DNA from: Raoultibacter massiliensis
GTDB taxonomy: Bacteria > Actinomycetota > Coriobacteriia > Coriobacteriales > Eggerthellaceae
Assembly: GCF_900199545.1 (NCBI RefSeq)
Contig: NZ_LT962670.1
Span: forward strand, 727,776-791,775
Reading direction: 5' to 3'
Length of the DNA: 64,000 nucleotides
Part shown: positions 47,078 through 57,817 of the stretch, piece by piece
How positions within the stretch are numbered: the first letter of the stretch is position 1
How the letters are laid out: each line of letters opens with the position of its first letter
Notes under the pieces: generated by a model
Databases searched by the model: none
The model's input: only the letters and a program-made list of their open reading frames with translations
Told to the model about the DNA's origin: nothing
Position numbers and translations under genes: made by a program

Positions 47078-48301
47078 TTGACCGAAATCAAGAACACGTC
47101 CGTTATCGAGTTCGATGACATCTCCGATGAGCAGATGAACCAGATGATCGACGGAACTCTGACCGAGTTCGACGAGGGCGATCTGGTCGGTGGCACGGTC
47201 GTTAAGATCGAGCATGACGAAGTGCTCGTGGACATCGGCTTCAAGAGCGAGGGCGTCATTCCCTCTCGCGAGCTGTCCATCCGCAAGGATGCCGATCCTG
47301 CCGATATCGTTAACTTGGGCGATGAGATCGAAGCTCTTGTTCTCCAGAAGGAAGACAAGGACGGCCGTCTCATCCTCTCGAAGAAGCGTGCCGAGTACGA
47401 GCGTGCTTGGATTCAGGTCGAAGATAAGTTCAAGGCTGGCGAAGTTGTTACCGGCGAGGTTATCGAAGTCGTCAAGGGCGGCCTCATCCTCGATATCGGC
47501 CTGCGTGGCTTCCTGCCTGCGTCTTTGGTCGACCTTCGCCGTGTGAAGGATCTCGACATGTACCTCGGCACCGAAATCGAAGCTCGCGTCATCGAGATGG
47601 ACCGCAACCGCAACAACGTTGTTCTGTCTCGCCGCGTGCTCCTCGAAGAGGGCCGCAAGAACGAGCGCGCCGAGATTCTCGAGAAGCTCAGCAAGGGCAT
47701 GCGCCTCAAGGGTACCGTTTCCTCGATCGTCGACTTCGGCGCATTCGTCGATCTTGGCGGCATCGACGGCCTGGTTCACATCTCCGAGCTCTCTTGGAAC
47801 CATGTCAACCATCCTTCCGAAGTCGTCAAGGTTGGCGATGAGGTGGAGGTTGAGGTTCTCGATGTCGATCTGCAGCGCGAGCGCATCTCGCTCGGCCTCA
47901 AGCAGACCACCGAGGATCCGTGGATCAAACTCGTCGAGGCTTATCCGCTGGGCACCATCGTCGATGGCAAGGTTACCAAGATCGTTCCGTTCGGCGCATT
48001 CGTCGAGCTGGGTGAAAACGTCGAGGGTCTCGTGCACATTTCCGAGATGTCGCTGAAGCACATCGACTCGCCGGCTCAGGTCGTGCATGCCGGTGACGAA
48101 GTGAAGGTCAAGGTCATGGAGATCAACCCCGAGCGTCGCCGCATCTCCCTGTCCATGAAGGCCGCCGCCGAAGAGCTCGGTTTCGAGATCGAGGTCGACG
48201 AAAGCGTTGTCGTCGAGGAGAAGCCTGCCAAGAAGAAGGCCGAGAAGACCGAAGAGGCTCCGAAGGCCGACGCCGAGGCCGAGGCTCCCGCAGCCGAATA
48301 G
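47078..48301 (+). CDS. rpsA: 30S ribosomal protein S1
   Basis: A 407-residue protein with four S1 RNA-binding domains (about residues 33-103, 120-185, 205-275 and 290-360), each with the GxVxxIxxFGAFV(D/E)LG pattern in the last two, and a Lys/Glu/Ala-rich tail. E. coli S1 has six domains; actinobacterial S1 has four. Translation starts at TTG 47078, eight bases after GAAAGGGG; no in-frame ATG precedes the first domain. It stands alone between the two reductase/regulator pairs. Confidence 0.95.
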   Translation: MTEIKNTSVIEFDDISDEQMNQMIDGTLTEFDEGDLVGGTVVKIEHDEVLVDIGFKSEGVIPSRELSIRKDADPADIVNLGDEIEALVLQKEDKDGRLILSKKRAEYERAWIQVEDKFKAGEVVTGEVIEVVKGGLILDIGLRGFLPASLVDLRRVKDLDMYLGTEIEARVIEMDRNRNNVVLSRRVLLEEGRKNERAEILEKLSKGMRLKGTVSSIVDFGAFVDLGGIDGLVHISELSWNHVNHPSEVVKVGDEVEVEVLDVDLQRERISLGLKQTTEDPWIKLVEAYPLGTIVDGKVTKIVPFGAFVELGENVEGLVHISEMSLKHIDSPAQVVHAGDEVKVKVMEINPERRRISLSMKAAAEELGFEIEVDESVVVEEKPAKKKAEKTEEAPKADAEAEAPAAE

Positions 48302-48323
48302 CGTGCGATAGCATAAACGCAGC

Positions 48324-48352
48324 AAGGGACGTCCGAGAGGGCGTCCCTTTTT
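48324..48352 (+). terminator. Intrinsic terminator of rpsA
   Basis: AAGGGACGTCC pairs with GGGCGTCCCTT (one G-T pair) around a short loop, followed by a T-run, 23 bases after the rpsA stop. Confidence 0.9.
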
Positions 48353-48527
48353 CATATGAGCAGGACATTGTCGAGAGGCATAATCGGGCCTGGCTCCGCG
48401 AACACGAGGCTAGGCTTCTCTATCTCAACCCTCCTGCGACGGCCTCAGCGTGTCTTTCCGACGTTGTTCGAAAGGCACGTTTCATCGTGGTGCATTTCAT
48501 GGGTTGGCGCGCTGTGACGTTTGACGG

Positions 48528-48560
48528 CGTTGCGGTGTTGCGGTGTTGCGCGGCAACGCT
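48528..48560. repeat. Short tandem repeat inside a hairpin
   Basis: TTGCGGTG occurs twice in tandem (48531-48538, 48539-48546) followed by TTGCGCGG, and the block is bracketed by GCGTTGC (48528-48534) and GCAACGC (48554-48560), which can pair. Confidence 0.5.
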
Positions 48561-48615
48561 GGGTGTTTCGGGGGCGCCCTCTGTCGGGCGGAATCAAAAA
48601 TGGGAACATAGCACC

Positions 48616-48779
48616 ATGCACACTTTTTCTCGATGTGTTGCGTTCGCCCGCTTTTTTCTGGCCTTGAACGGCCACTTTGTGCTCCAACACCTGGGGAAAT
48701 GCTTGTGATTTGCGCGAGTCGATCCTTTTGACGGTGGATTAGGATGCGAAAACGCAACACTTCGTGGAAAAACGTGCGT
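48616..48779. repeat. Paired inverted repeat, locus B
   Basis: Arms at 48616-48642 (starts ATGCACACTTTT, ends TGTGTTGCG) and 48753-48779 (starts CGCAACACTTCG, ends AACGTGCGT) are inverted copies matching at about 21 of 27 bases, and each matches the corresponding arm of locus A at about 22 of 27. They bracket 110 bases in the gap between rpsA and the next regulator. The rest of 48353-48790 has no gene I can support. Confidence 0.7.
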
Positions 48780-48790
48780 TTTGGCTCGGG

Positions 48791-50308
48791 TTATCGCTGG
48801 AATTGGATGGGGAACTCCGAACGAGCAACGTCGAGCAGCTCTTGTTGCGAGTGGATATCGAGCTTCGCAAACGCATTCTTGATGTGGGTGTTCACCGTGT
48901 TGAGGGAGATGAACAGCGCATCGCGAATGTAGGGACGGTTCCTTCCCGCAAGAAGGTAGGCGATGATCTCTTCTTCGCGAGGCGACAGCTTGTAGACTTC
49001 CGCTATGCGACGAGCCTGGTCTTTTAGCGCTGTATCGAGCATATCTTCAGGGGTGCCGCTCTCTGTGCTGTCGGCGATGGGGGTTGCTGCTTTGTCGTCG
49101 GAGCCGAAGCGTCGCGCTCTGCCTTCGAGCGCCATGGTCGCCGCTACCAGAGCACAGCCGACAAAGGGAAGTGCTTGCCATGCGCTTTCAGGGCTGAGCG
49201 CCGACAGCATTCCGAGCCCGACGGAGACGCCGATTGCCATGCCGAGGCATAGGCCCACCAGGTAGCATGAGAAGAAGAACGTACCGCTCCCCGGTCTTTT
49301 ATGCGCCGCTTTGGCGAGAATGATCCAGAAGAAGGCTTGCAGGATCATCGAGGCAATGGAGTTCGCTGCGCGCGCGTACTGGTGTCCGACTTCGCCGTCG
49401 ACGGGAAGGAGGGCGAGCGCTAAGAGGAGGATCGGAAGCATCCACCTCGTCACAAGTGAGGTTGTAAGCGAGCGAGCCGCCGTGAGTGCAAGAACGACGA
49501 ATATGCCGAATACGGCGATCGGCAGGACGAATACGGAAAGGAAGTACCAGATACCCTCAGAGCTCGATCCCGCCTCGATTGCGCGAATGATCCCGTAGCC
49601 TATGCGGAAGACGAGCAGAACCATTGTCGCGGCGACAACGCCTTTGATGCGGATGAGAGGCGTTGCTGCGAGGGGGCTGTTCGTTTCTGGTTCGCGCAGG
49701 GGATCTTGGGCGTTGCCCGAGCGAGCCGCGGCGAAGAGCTTCGTGCCGCCTCCGAGAAACAGGATCGATACGAGAGGGAGAAGTGCCACGAGCGCAAAGG
49801 AGATCGAGGGATCGGTTAGCCCGATGAGAGCGAACACGATGCGCGCGATGATGAACGACATGGGAACCGAGAACTCGATCATGGCGTCGTTGCATTCGGA
49901 TATGCGGTTGCCCCAGGCAAGCGTGAGCGCCGAGAACCCGACCGCCGCGAAGGCGGCGCCGACTGCTACGAGGATGGGCGAGGGGTTGTCGGCACGCGAG
50001 CAGCTTGCTACCGCGATGGTGCCGATGGCGCACGCTACGGCGGCGCCGGCGAAAGCCCACGGGCGAGTTCGTATGGGCTGCGGTGCCTTCAAGCCGAGGG
50101 CGAGGCACCCTGCAATGCCGATCAAACCCGATGTCGCCATCGAGATGATCCAGGGGTATTCGCTCGCAATCCCCTGGGATTCACCTACCCATATTAGCGT
50201 CGAATAGAACGTCGCGTAGATCCACGCCATGAAAAACGAAAGTCCGAAAGGCCCTTCGAAGTATTCCCGCACAAGGGACACTATGCTGTCGGATTCAAGC
50301 TTAGTCAC
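48791..50308 (-). CDS. Polytopic membrane LuxR-type regulator
   Basis: A 505-residue protein with about twelve hydrophobic helices to residue 400 and a C-terminal LuxR-type HTH (about 430-500; YKLSPREEEIIAYLLAGRNRPYI, ISLNTVNTHIKNAFAKLDIHS). It has the same design as the 468-residue regulator across rpsA but little evident sequence identity in the membrane part. It starts at GTG 50308 and is divergent from the 625-residue flavoprotein, which it probably regulates in response to a membrane-embedded or extracellular ligand. Confidence 0.87.
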   Translation of the reverse strand: MTKLESDSIVSLVREYFEGPFGLSFFMAWIYATFYSTLIWVGESQGIASEYPWIISMATSGLIGIAGCLALGLKAPQPIRTRPWAFAGAAVACAIGTIAVASCSRADNPSPILVAVGAAFAAVGFSALTLAWGNRISECNDAMIEFSVPMSFIIARIVFALIGLTDPSISFALVALLPLVSILFLGGGTKLFAAARSGNAQDPLREPETNSPLAATPLIRIKGVVAATMVLLVFRIGYGIIRAIEAGSSSEGIWYFLSVFVLPIAVFGIFVVLALTAARSLTTSLVTRWMLPILLLALALLPVDGEVGHQYARAANSIASMILQAFFWIILAKAAHKRPGSGTFFFSCYLVGLCLGMAIGVSVGLGMLSALSPESAWQALPFVGCALVAATMALEGRARRFGSDDKAATPIADSTESGTPEDMLDTALKDQARRIAEVYKLSPREEEIIAYLLAGRNRPYIRDALFISLNTVNTHIKNAFAKLDIHSQQELLDVARSEFPIQFQR

Positions 50309-50586
50309 GTACAGTCCTAATCGTTATCCCAGTTCAATTCATGGTGTCACCAGGTTGTGGTGAGGGTTTCCTTCTGCGATTGCCCCCGATTTCACCGCAT
50401 CGCAGCGATGGGCTGAACCGTCTTGCCCGATTATAACAGACTCGCAATCGATGCTGATCCAGTCGCATCTACCGAGAATCGAGGTGGGCTTGCGGTTGCT
50501 GGAATGCGGATGTTCGCCGAACCGTCGAACGGGGAGGTGCACGGATGCGGCATCGGCTTTTCGAACAAGATTCAAGGAGGCAACAC

Positions 50587-52464
50587 ATGGTTGGAAGAGA
50601 AAAAGAAGCGGCGATCGTGTCTCGCCGTAGCTTCTTGGCTGGAGCGGCGGCGCTGGGAGCGGTTTCCGCTTTGGGGTTCGCAGGATGCGCACCCGCATCC
50701 GAGAAGGGCTCGGATGCGGGTGCAAGCGTCGAGGGCGACGCGGTCGTGGCGACCGGGTCGGGTGCGGGACGCATGGGCGACATCATGGTGAAGATGAGCC
50801 TTGTGGGAAGCACTATCACCGGCATCGAAGTGATCAAGCAGCATGAGACTCCGATGATCGCGAACTCCGCTCTGTCGAGGATTCCCGAGCTCGTCATCAG
50901 GAACCAATCGCTTGACGTCGATGCCGTAGCGGGTGCCACGATAACGAGCTTCGGGCTCAAGGCGGCGATCGAGGATGCTTTGGCGAACGCGGGGCTCAGC
51001 AAATCCGACCTTGCGAAGACCGGCTCCGACAGCGGCATCCTGGTCGAAGAGCCCATCGAGGCGGATATCGCCGTCGTCGGCGGCGGCCTGACGGGGCTGG
51101 TTGCAACCGCGCGTGCGTTGCAGAACGGCAAGAAGGTCGTCTTGTTCGAGGAGACGGCGCACCTCGGGGGATCGTCGTGCGTTTCGGACGGTTGGATAAC
51201 GGGAGCCGACACCATCATGGAGCGGGCCGAGGGTGTCGAGGACTCGGCGGAGCAGTTCTACGCGTTTTTGACCCAGGGAAGCGATGATCCCGCGATCGTG
51301 CCCTATCCCGAGAACACGCGCAAGTACGCCGAAATGGCTGGCCCCGTGCTCGATTGGCTCGACACGTACGCGAACGTCGACTTCGGCGACCGAGCTGGCG
51401 GCTACGGATTGTACACGCCGCCGGATCAGCCGCGAATCTACGGCGTGAACAACGGCGGCGGGGCGCTCGATATGGCTCTGATTCAGCTTATCCAAGACGG
51501 GATAAGAGACGGGAACGCCTCGGTCGTCCTCGAGGCGCGGGCGACGAGCATCCTGAAAGACGAGTCGGGCGCGGTGTCCGGCCTGGAGATCACCTATGCG
51601 GACTCGACGGTGAGGGAGTACGCCTTCAAGGCGGTCGTTCTCGCTACGGGCGGCTATAGCCACAACGAGGAAATGATGCCGTACGAGAACTGCGGCACGT
51701 GCTCGCCCTCGACGGCTTCCGGCCACGGATTCGAGCTCGCTGAAGCCGCTGGGGCGAACATGCTGCCTCCGGAGATCTACGCTCCCTATGCGGGCGGCAT
51801 TCCCAACGCGGGTTTCGAGATGCGGTACCAGGCGAACCTCAAGCTGCCGGGCGAGATCTGGGTCAACCAGGAAGGTGCGCGCATGGCGAACGAGGACTAC
51901 CCGCTTCTGGCGAAAGCCGCATGGGGGAAGGCATCAGGCAACATCGGCTTCGTGGTGTTTTCGGAGGCTCAGCTTGTCGAAGGCCTTCGCCCCATCGTGA
52001 TGACCAGCTACCTCGAGGGCGAGCTCACCCCGTGGCAGAGCCGCGATCTCCTCGACGAGCTGGTTGCCGAAGGAGACGTCGCGTGGAAGGCCGACTCGGC
52101 TTCGGAGCTTGCGAAAGCCGCGGGCATCGACGGCGCGCTCGCCGAAACCCTCGAGGCGTATGCCGGCTATTGCGATGCGGGCGAGGACCCCGACTTCGGA
52201 CGCACCAAGATGCAGAAGTTCGAAGGCGCGCTGTACGCCATCAAAACCATCCCGTACCAACTGCAATGCACGGGTGGCGCGCGCGTCGATCCGAGCGCGG
52301 CGGTGCTTGACGAGAAGGACGAGCCGATTGCCGGCTTGTTCGCCGGTGGCGAGGCTATCGGCATGCGCCAAAGCTCCGCCGGGGGACAGGGCGGCTGCGG
52401 CTTGGGCAACGCTGCTACATGGGGCTACATCGCAGCCGATTCCGCAAGCGAGTACGTTTCCTGA
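50587..52464 (+). CDS. Tat-exported FMN/FAD reductase (fumarate/urocanate reductase family)
   Basis: A 625-residue flavoprotein with a Tat lipoprotein signal (SRRSFLAGAAALGA, Cys34), an FMN-binding domain (about residues 60-130) with the flavinylation motif DAVAGAT (Thr118), and an FAD reductase domain (ADIAVVGGGLTGLVATARAL; VVLATGGYSHN; PIAGLFAGGEAIG). It has the standard GGGLTG dinucleotide loop. The ATG at 50587 follows AAGGAGG at six bases; the ATG at 50545 lacks a site and would spoil the Tat signal. The acceptor is unknown. A terminator follows. Confidence 0.92.
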   Translation: MVGREKEAAIVSRRSFLAGAAALGAVSALGFAGCAPASEKGSDAGASVEGDAVVATGSGAGRMGDIMVKMSLVGSTITGIEVIKQHETPMIANSALSRIPELVIRNQSLDVDAVAGATITSFGLKAAIEDALANAGLSKSDLAKTGSDSGILVEEPIEADIAVVGGGLTGLVATARALQNGKKVVLFEETAHLGGSSCVSDGWITGADTIMERAEGVEDSAEQFYAFLTQGSDDPAIVPYPENTRKYAEMAGPVLDWLDTYANVDFGDRAGGYGLYTPPDQPRIYGVNNGGGALDMALIQLIQDGIRDGNASVVLEARATSILKDESGAVSGLEITYADSTVREYAFKAVVLATGGYSHNEEMMPYENCGTCSPSTASGHGFELAEAAGANMLPPEIYAPYAGGIPNAGFEMRYQANLKLPGEIWVNQEGARMANEDYPLLAKAAWGKASGNIGFVVFSEAQLVEGLRPIVMTSYLEGELTPWQSRDLLDELVAEGDVAWKADSASELAKAAGIDGALAETLEAYAGYCDAGEDPDFGRTKMQKFEGALYAIKTIPYQLQCTGGARVDPSAAVLDEKDEPIAGLFAGGEAIGMRQSSAGGQGGCGLGNAATWGYIAADSASEYVS

Positions 52465-52496
52465 GGCTTGCGGCGCCGATAGGGACGCCGAGAAGG

Positions 52497-52530
52497 AAGG
52501 AGTCCGGACGAATCGCCGTCCGGGCTCCTT
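52497..52530. terminator. Terminator between convergent genes
   Basis: AAGGAGTCCGGACG pairs with CGTCCGGGCTCCTT (one G-T pair) around AATCGC. It lies between the flavoprotein and the leftward acyltransferase and could act on both strands, although the T-run is weak. Confidence 0.75.
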
Positions 52531-52548
52531 GTTCGCTTCAGGCCTGTC

Positions 52549-54390
52549 TCAGTAGCCGAGAACTTCTTTGATCATGTCGACGTAGACCTGCGCGGCTTCT
52601 TCGGTAAGATGGGTGCCGTCCCCATCGAAATACTGCTCCTGTCCCGCGCTTATCGCCGCCCAATCGATGATGCTCACGTTTTCATAGCGACTCGAAGCCG
52701 ACCAGAGGGCGGTGTTGGTGGCATCGATCCACGACTCGGGGGCGCGGGCGGTGATGAAGTAGATCTGCCGCTCGCTTCCGACTGCGGCTACAAGATCATC
52801 GATCTGATCATCGGTTGCCACGCCGTTGGTTCCGAGTGCGAATATGACGGTCTTTCCGACGACGCCGAGCTCCTCGTAGTAGGAAAACACGTCGATTCCC
52901 GTATAGAACTGACGGCTGACCTGGGCATCGATGAGGCCGTCGGGAAACGCTTCCTCGAAGTAGGGGATGATGCGAACCGAGACGGAATCGCCTATCATCA
53001 CCGGGTTGTATTTTTTGACCACGGGATCGGGCTTCGGCAGCTCGATCACATCGCCCACATGGCGGCTTCCGATAAGGGGCATGAGGGAGACGTCGAGCCC
53101 GTTTTGCTTCTGTATCAGGGAGGCGCGGCTCTGCACGGGTTCCTTCATCTCGTCGATGCCCCCCACTGCCGAGGTGGGCGGAACGATTGCGATTCCCCCG
53201 ATTGCGACAACGGCGACGATGCCGCATCCGGCGATGGGCACAACGTACTTCTGGGCGAAGGCATGTATGTTGATTTCGCCCGACATGACGCCTTTGACGA
53301 ACTTCCCGATGGCTCCTTTTCGAATGGGGTCCTCGATGAACTTGTACGAAAACGCCGATACGGCGAAGATGGCAACGAGTTGCAGGAGGCAGGAAAGCAG
53401 ATCGATCTCCCCGGTGGCGTTGCGAGGGTTCATGAGGAGCAGGATGGGATAGTGCCAAAGGTACATGCCGTACGAGCGCTTGCCGATCCAGACGAGCGGC
53501 CGCGCCGAGGCGAGCAATCCGAACCTGCTGCGCGGATTCGCTATGACGGCAATGACTGCTGCGGTGAGAACCGACGCGATAACGAGGCCACCCCAGTACA
53601 AAAACGGGGAGAACCCGTCGGTGAACGCAACCATGAGCACGAGTCCGACGAATGCGGCTATGCCGATGCCATCCATGGCCATGCGTCCCTGTTTGGTAAG
53701 GCGAACGCCTACTTTTCCCATTCGGCTTGCAGGCATTTTGAACGCGAGCCAGGCACCTATGAGCAGAGAAAACGCGCGCGTATCCGTACCGTAGTAGACA
53801 CGGCTCGGATCGTCGATCGGGTTGTAGAGCAGCGCCATGGCGAGTGCGGAAGCGGCTGCGAGCACGATGGCGATGCGGCGCAGGAGCGGGCGTTTGGCAC
53901 CGAGCTTGAACGCGATGAGCAGCGCGATCGGCCAGACGAGGTAGAACTGCTCTTCTATGGCCAGCGACCAAAAATGGTTGAGAGGCGAGGGCGCGCCGAG
54001 CGCCTCGAAGTAGGAAAGGTCGTGGAATATGTACCACCAGTTGCTGAAAAACAGCAGGGCGGGGGGAATGTCGGGACGCATTTTGGTGAGAAGCTCGTGG
54101 TTGAAGATCGTGCAGAGCGCAGCGACCGCAACGATCACGAATACGATGGCGGGCACGAGCCTGCGAATGCGGCGGAGCCAGAAGTTCTTCAGATCGATCG
54201 TTTTCGTTTGAGCCCATTCGGTTACCAGCAATCCGGTGATCAGGTAACCGGACAGAACGAAGAAAACCGTGACGCCCAAAAGGCCGCCTTTTGCCCAAGA
54301 GAAATTCATGTGATAGGCGATGACGGCGAGTACGGCGAATGCGCGCAGGCCGTCCAAGGCGGGAATGTATCGCGATTTGGAGCCTGCCAT
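52549..54390 (-). CDS. OatA-like membrane acyltransferase with SGNH domain
   Basis: A 613-residue protein: an acyltransferase-3 membrane domain of about ten helices (YIPALDGLRAFAVLAVIAYH; FFVLSGYLITGLL; NHFWSLAIEEQFYLVWP) followed by an extracellular SGNH-type esterase domain (MIGDSVSV with the Ser nucleophile, ALGTNG, DGTHLT with the Asp-His pair). OatA proteins O-acetylate peptidoglycan muramic acid and confer lysozyme resistance; other members modify surface polysaccharides. No polysaccharide cluster is adjacent, which favours a cell-wall role. Confidence 0.9.
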   Translation of the reverse strand: MAGSKSRYIPALDGLRAFAVLAVIAYHMNFSWAKGGLLGVTVFFVLSGYLITGLLVTEWAQTKTIDLKNFWLRRIRRLVPAIVFVIVAVAALCTIFNHELLTKMRPDIPPALLFFSNWWYIFHDLSYFEALGAPSPLNHFWSLAIEEQFYLVWPIALLIAFKLGAKRPLLRRIAIVLAAASALAMALLYNPIDDPSRVYYGTDTRAFSLLIGAWLAFKMPASRMGKVGVRLTKQGRMAMDGIGIAAFVGLVLMVAFTDGFSPFLYWGGLVIASVLTAAVIAVIANPRSRFGLLASARPLVWIGKRSYGMYLWHYPILLLMNPRNATGEIDLLSCLLQLVAIFAVSAFSYKFIEDPIRKGAIGKFVKGVMSGEINIHAFAQKYVVPIAGCGIVAVVAIGGIAIVPPTSAVGGIDEMKEPVQSRASLIQKQNGLDVSLMPLIGSRHVGDVIELPKPDPVVKKYNPVMIGDSVSVRIIPYFEEAFPDGLIDAQVSRQFYTGIDVFSYYEELGVVGKTVIFALGTNGVATDDQIDDLVAAVGSERQIYFITARAPESWIDATNTALWSASSRYENVSIIDWAAISAGQEQYFDGDGTHLTEEAAQVYVDMIKEVLGY

Positions 54391-54607
54391 GCCTCGGTTC
54401 TTCCTTGCTTCGGGGTTTGCTTGCTTCCCGTAAAAACGGGAGCCGATGCATTATATCACCAGAGCGCAAAGGCGATGGGCATCCGAGCCGTTTTCCCCTA
54501 CGGGAGATCATGCCGAGACGGCAGGCGCATTGCCCTCTGGACGGGCTTGTCGACTGCCGAGCACGGGTTCGGCAATTCTCAACTGATTCGATGCCGTTTT
54601 TCCATCG

Positions 54608-54715
54608 AAGGCGGGCGGCGTCCGCGAAATCGCGCATGTGACGAGCCCTCTCTTGCACGAAAATCGCCGGAGTACTACATGTGGAAAGCCCGAAGGCGCT
54701 TTCGCCGCCCGCCTT
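54608..54715. repeat. 13-base perfect inverted repeat
   Basis: AAGGCGGGCGGCG (54608-54620) and CGCCGCCCGCCTT (54703-54715) bracket 82 bases. The right arm also follows a small palindrome, CGAAGGCGCTTTCG. No target duplication or transposase is seen. Confidence 0.6.
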
Positions 54716-54884
54716 TGCATGCGAGGTGCAGCATATGCCCAGCTCGCTGAAACCAGATGTCGATACGGTGGCGTGTGCGGGGCCAGGGGAGGCTCGAGCT
54801 TGTAATAATCTGACGAAAACCGTGCAGAATAAGGGCTTGGAGCTTCTCGGGCGTCCGTGCGCACAGATATCTTCCCCAACCCCC

Positions 54885-54930
54885 TTGACAGTTCGCTCTC
54901 TGTCCTTATACTTATGAACAGTTGTTCATA
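54885..54930 (+). promoter_or_regulatory. Promoter and ArsR-type operator
   Basis: TTGACA (54885-54890), a 16-base spacer and TATACT (54907-54912) make a strong promoter. TATGAACAGTTGTTCATA (54913-54930) follows directly, with 8-base half-sites TATGAACA/TGTTCATA as in ArsR/SmtB operators. A repressor here would block transcription start and control the whole metal operon. Confidence 0.8.
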
Positions 54931-54948
54931 TGTTTGAAAGGTGGAGCC

Positions 54949-55323
54949 GTGGAACAGGAGACCGATCGCATGCCTGCGTCCGAAGATGCGCCCGCGTGCG
55001 GCTGCGGTGCCGCGCGCACAGAGGAAGCGCCCGAATGCATGCCCGATGAGGAGCTGCTGTACGATTTGGCGGACCTCTTCAAGGTGTTTGGCGATACGAC
55101 GCGGATCAAGATTTTGTATGCCCTGATGGGCAATGAGCTGTGCGTGGCCGACATTGCGGAAACGATCGGGGCGACGCAGAGCGCCGTATCCCATCAGCTG
55201 CGCACGCTCAAGCAATCGCGGCTCGTGCGGGCCAAGCGCGACGGGAAGAACGTCATCTACTCGCTTTCGGACGATCATGTATACACGATGCTCGCTCAGG
55301 GCATGACGCATATTTGCGAATAA
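54949..55323 (+). CDS. ArsR/SmtB family metal-responsive repressor
   Basis: A 124-residue winged-helix repressor (LFKVFGDTTRIKILYALMGNELCVADIAETIGATQSAVSHQLRTL). The last helix holds Asp108, His110, His121 and Glu124 in the DxH(x10)HxxE spacing of the zinc-sensing alpha-5 site of SmtB and CzrA. A second possible site is CGC near residue 17 with Cys in ELCV. Zinc or cadmium is the likely inducer. GTG 54949 follows AAAGGTGGAG. It heads the operon with the metal-binding protein and ATPase. Confidence 0.92.
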   Translation: MEQETDRMPASEDAPACGCGAARTEEAPECMPDEELLYDLADLFKVFGDTTRIKILYALMGNELCVADIAETIGATQSAVSHQLRTLKQSRLVRAKRDGKNVIYSLSDDHVYTMLAQGMTHICE

Positions 55324-55404
55324 AGGGAACAATCGGGTGGGCCTGCACGCGTGGGTGCGAGGCGAAGCCCGGATCTGCATACCGTTTCAACGAAGGGATT
55401 TCAC

Positions 55405-55623
55405 ATGCGTAAGACATTCAAGCTTCAAGACCTCGATTGCGCGAACTGCGCGGCGAAGATGGAGAACGGCATTAAGAAGATCGACGGCGTAAACGATGCC
55501 GCGATGAACTTCATGACGCAGAAACTCATGCTCGATGCCGACGATTCCCGCTTCAGCGAGATTCTCGACGAGGTTGTAAGCGTGTGCAAGAAGGTAGAAC
55601 CTGACATGGTGATCCTTCGCTAG
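55405..55623 (+). CDS. Stand-alone heavy-metal-associated (HMA) domain protein
   Basis: A 72-residue ferredoxin-fold HMA domain with the metal motif DCANCAAKME. The typical copper chaperone motif is MxCxxC; the DCxxC form is found in zinc/cadmium/lead ATPases. The downstream ATPase lacks such a domain, so this protein probably supplies it in trans. ATG 55405 follows GAAGGGA. Confidence 0.9.
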   Translation: MRKTFKLQDLDCANCAAKMENGIKKIDGVNDAAMNFMTQKLMLDADDSRFSEILDEVVSVCKKVEPDMVILR

Positions 55624-55746
55624 CGAGTAAACCGCATTGCCGCAGGGATTGAAAGACGGGCCTGCGGCTCATCGATTAAGACGCTTTCGCCGAGAGCGAG
55701 GTTTGCTCGCGCACCCGAATCTCTTGGCGAACGGAGGAGAGAATCC

Positions 55747-57645
<1,899 letters not shown>

Positions 57646-57817
57646 CTTGCGGGCGCTTGTACCGTAGGCTCTGGTTTTACAGGTGTTCGAAGCGCGGCCG
57701 GGCGGAAAACGCTGCTTGGCCGCAGGAGGCCGGCGAGATCCGTGCGATCGTCGGGATCGGCGTTGCCTGCATCGCCTTCGCCCGCATCGCTGCTGCCGTT
57801 GCCCGGGCCGCTTCCGG

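Larger units (their letters stand above)
54391..54948. other. Intergenic region upstream of the ArsR gene
   Basis: No gene is convincing here. The stretch holds a 13-base perfect inverted repeat (54608-54620 with 54703-54715), listed separately, and at its right end the ArsR promoter and operator. The left end should contain the promoter of the leftward acyltransferase. Confidence 0.5.

Noticed and set aside
57646..57817. Possible small hydrophobic protein (EIRAIVGIGVACIAFARIAA) after the zinc ATPase
   Set aside because: It is readable only as the tail of a frame that runs opposite in phase to the ATPase, with no start codon or convincing ribosome-binding site of its own.
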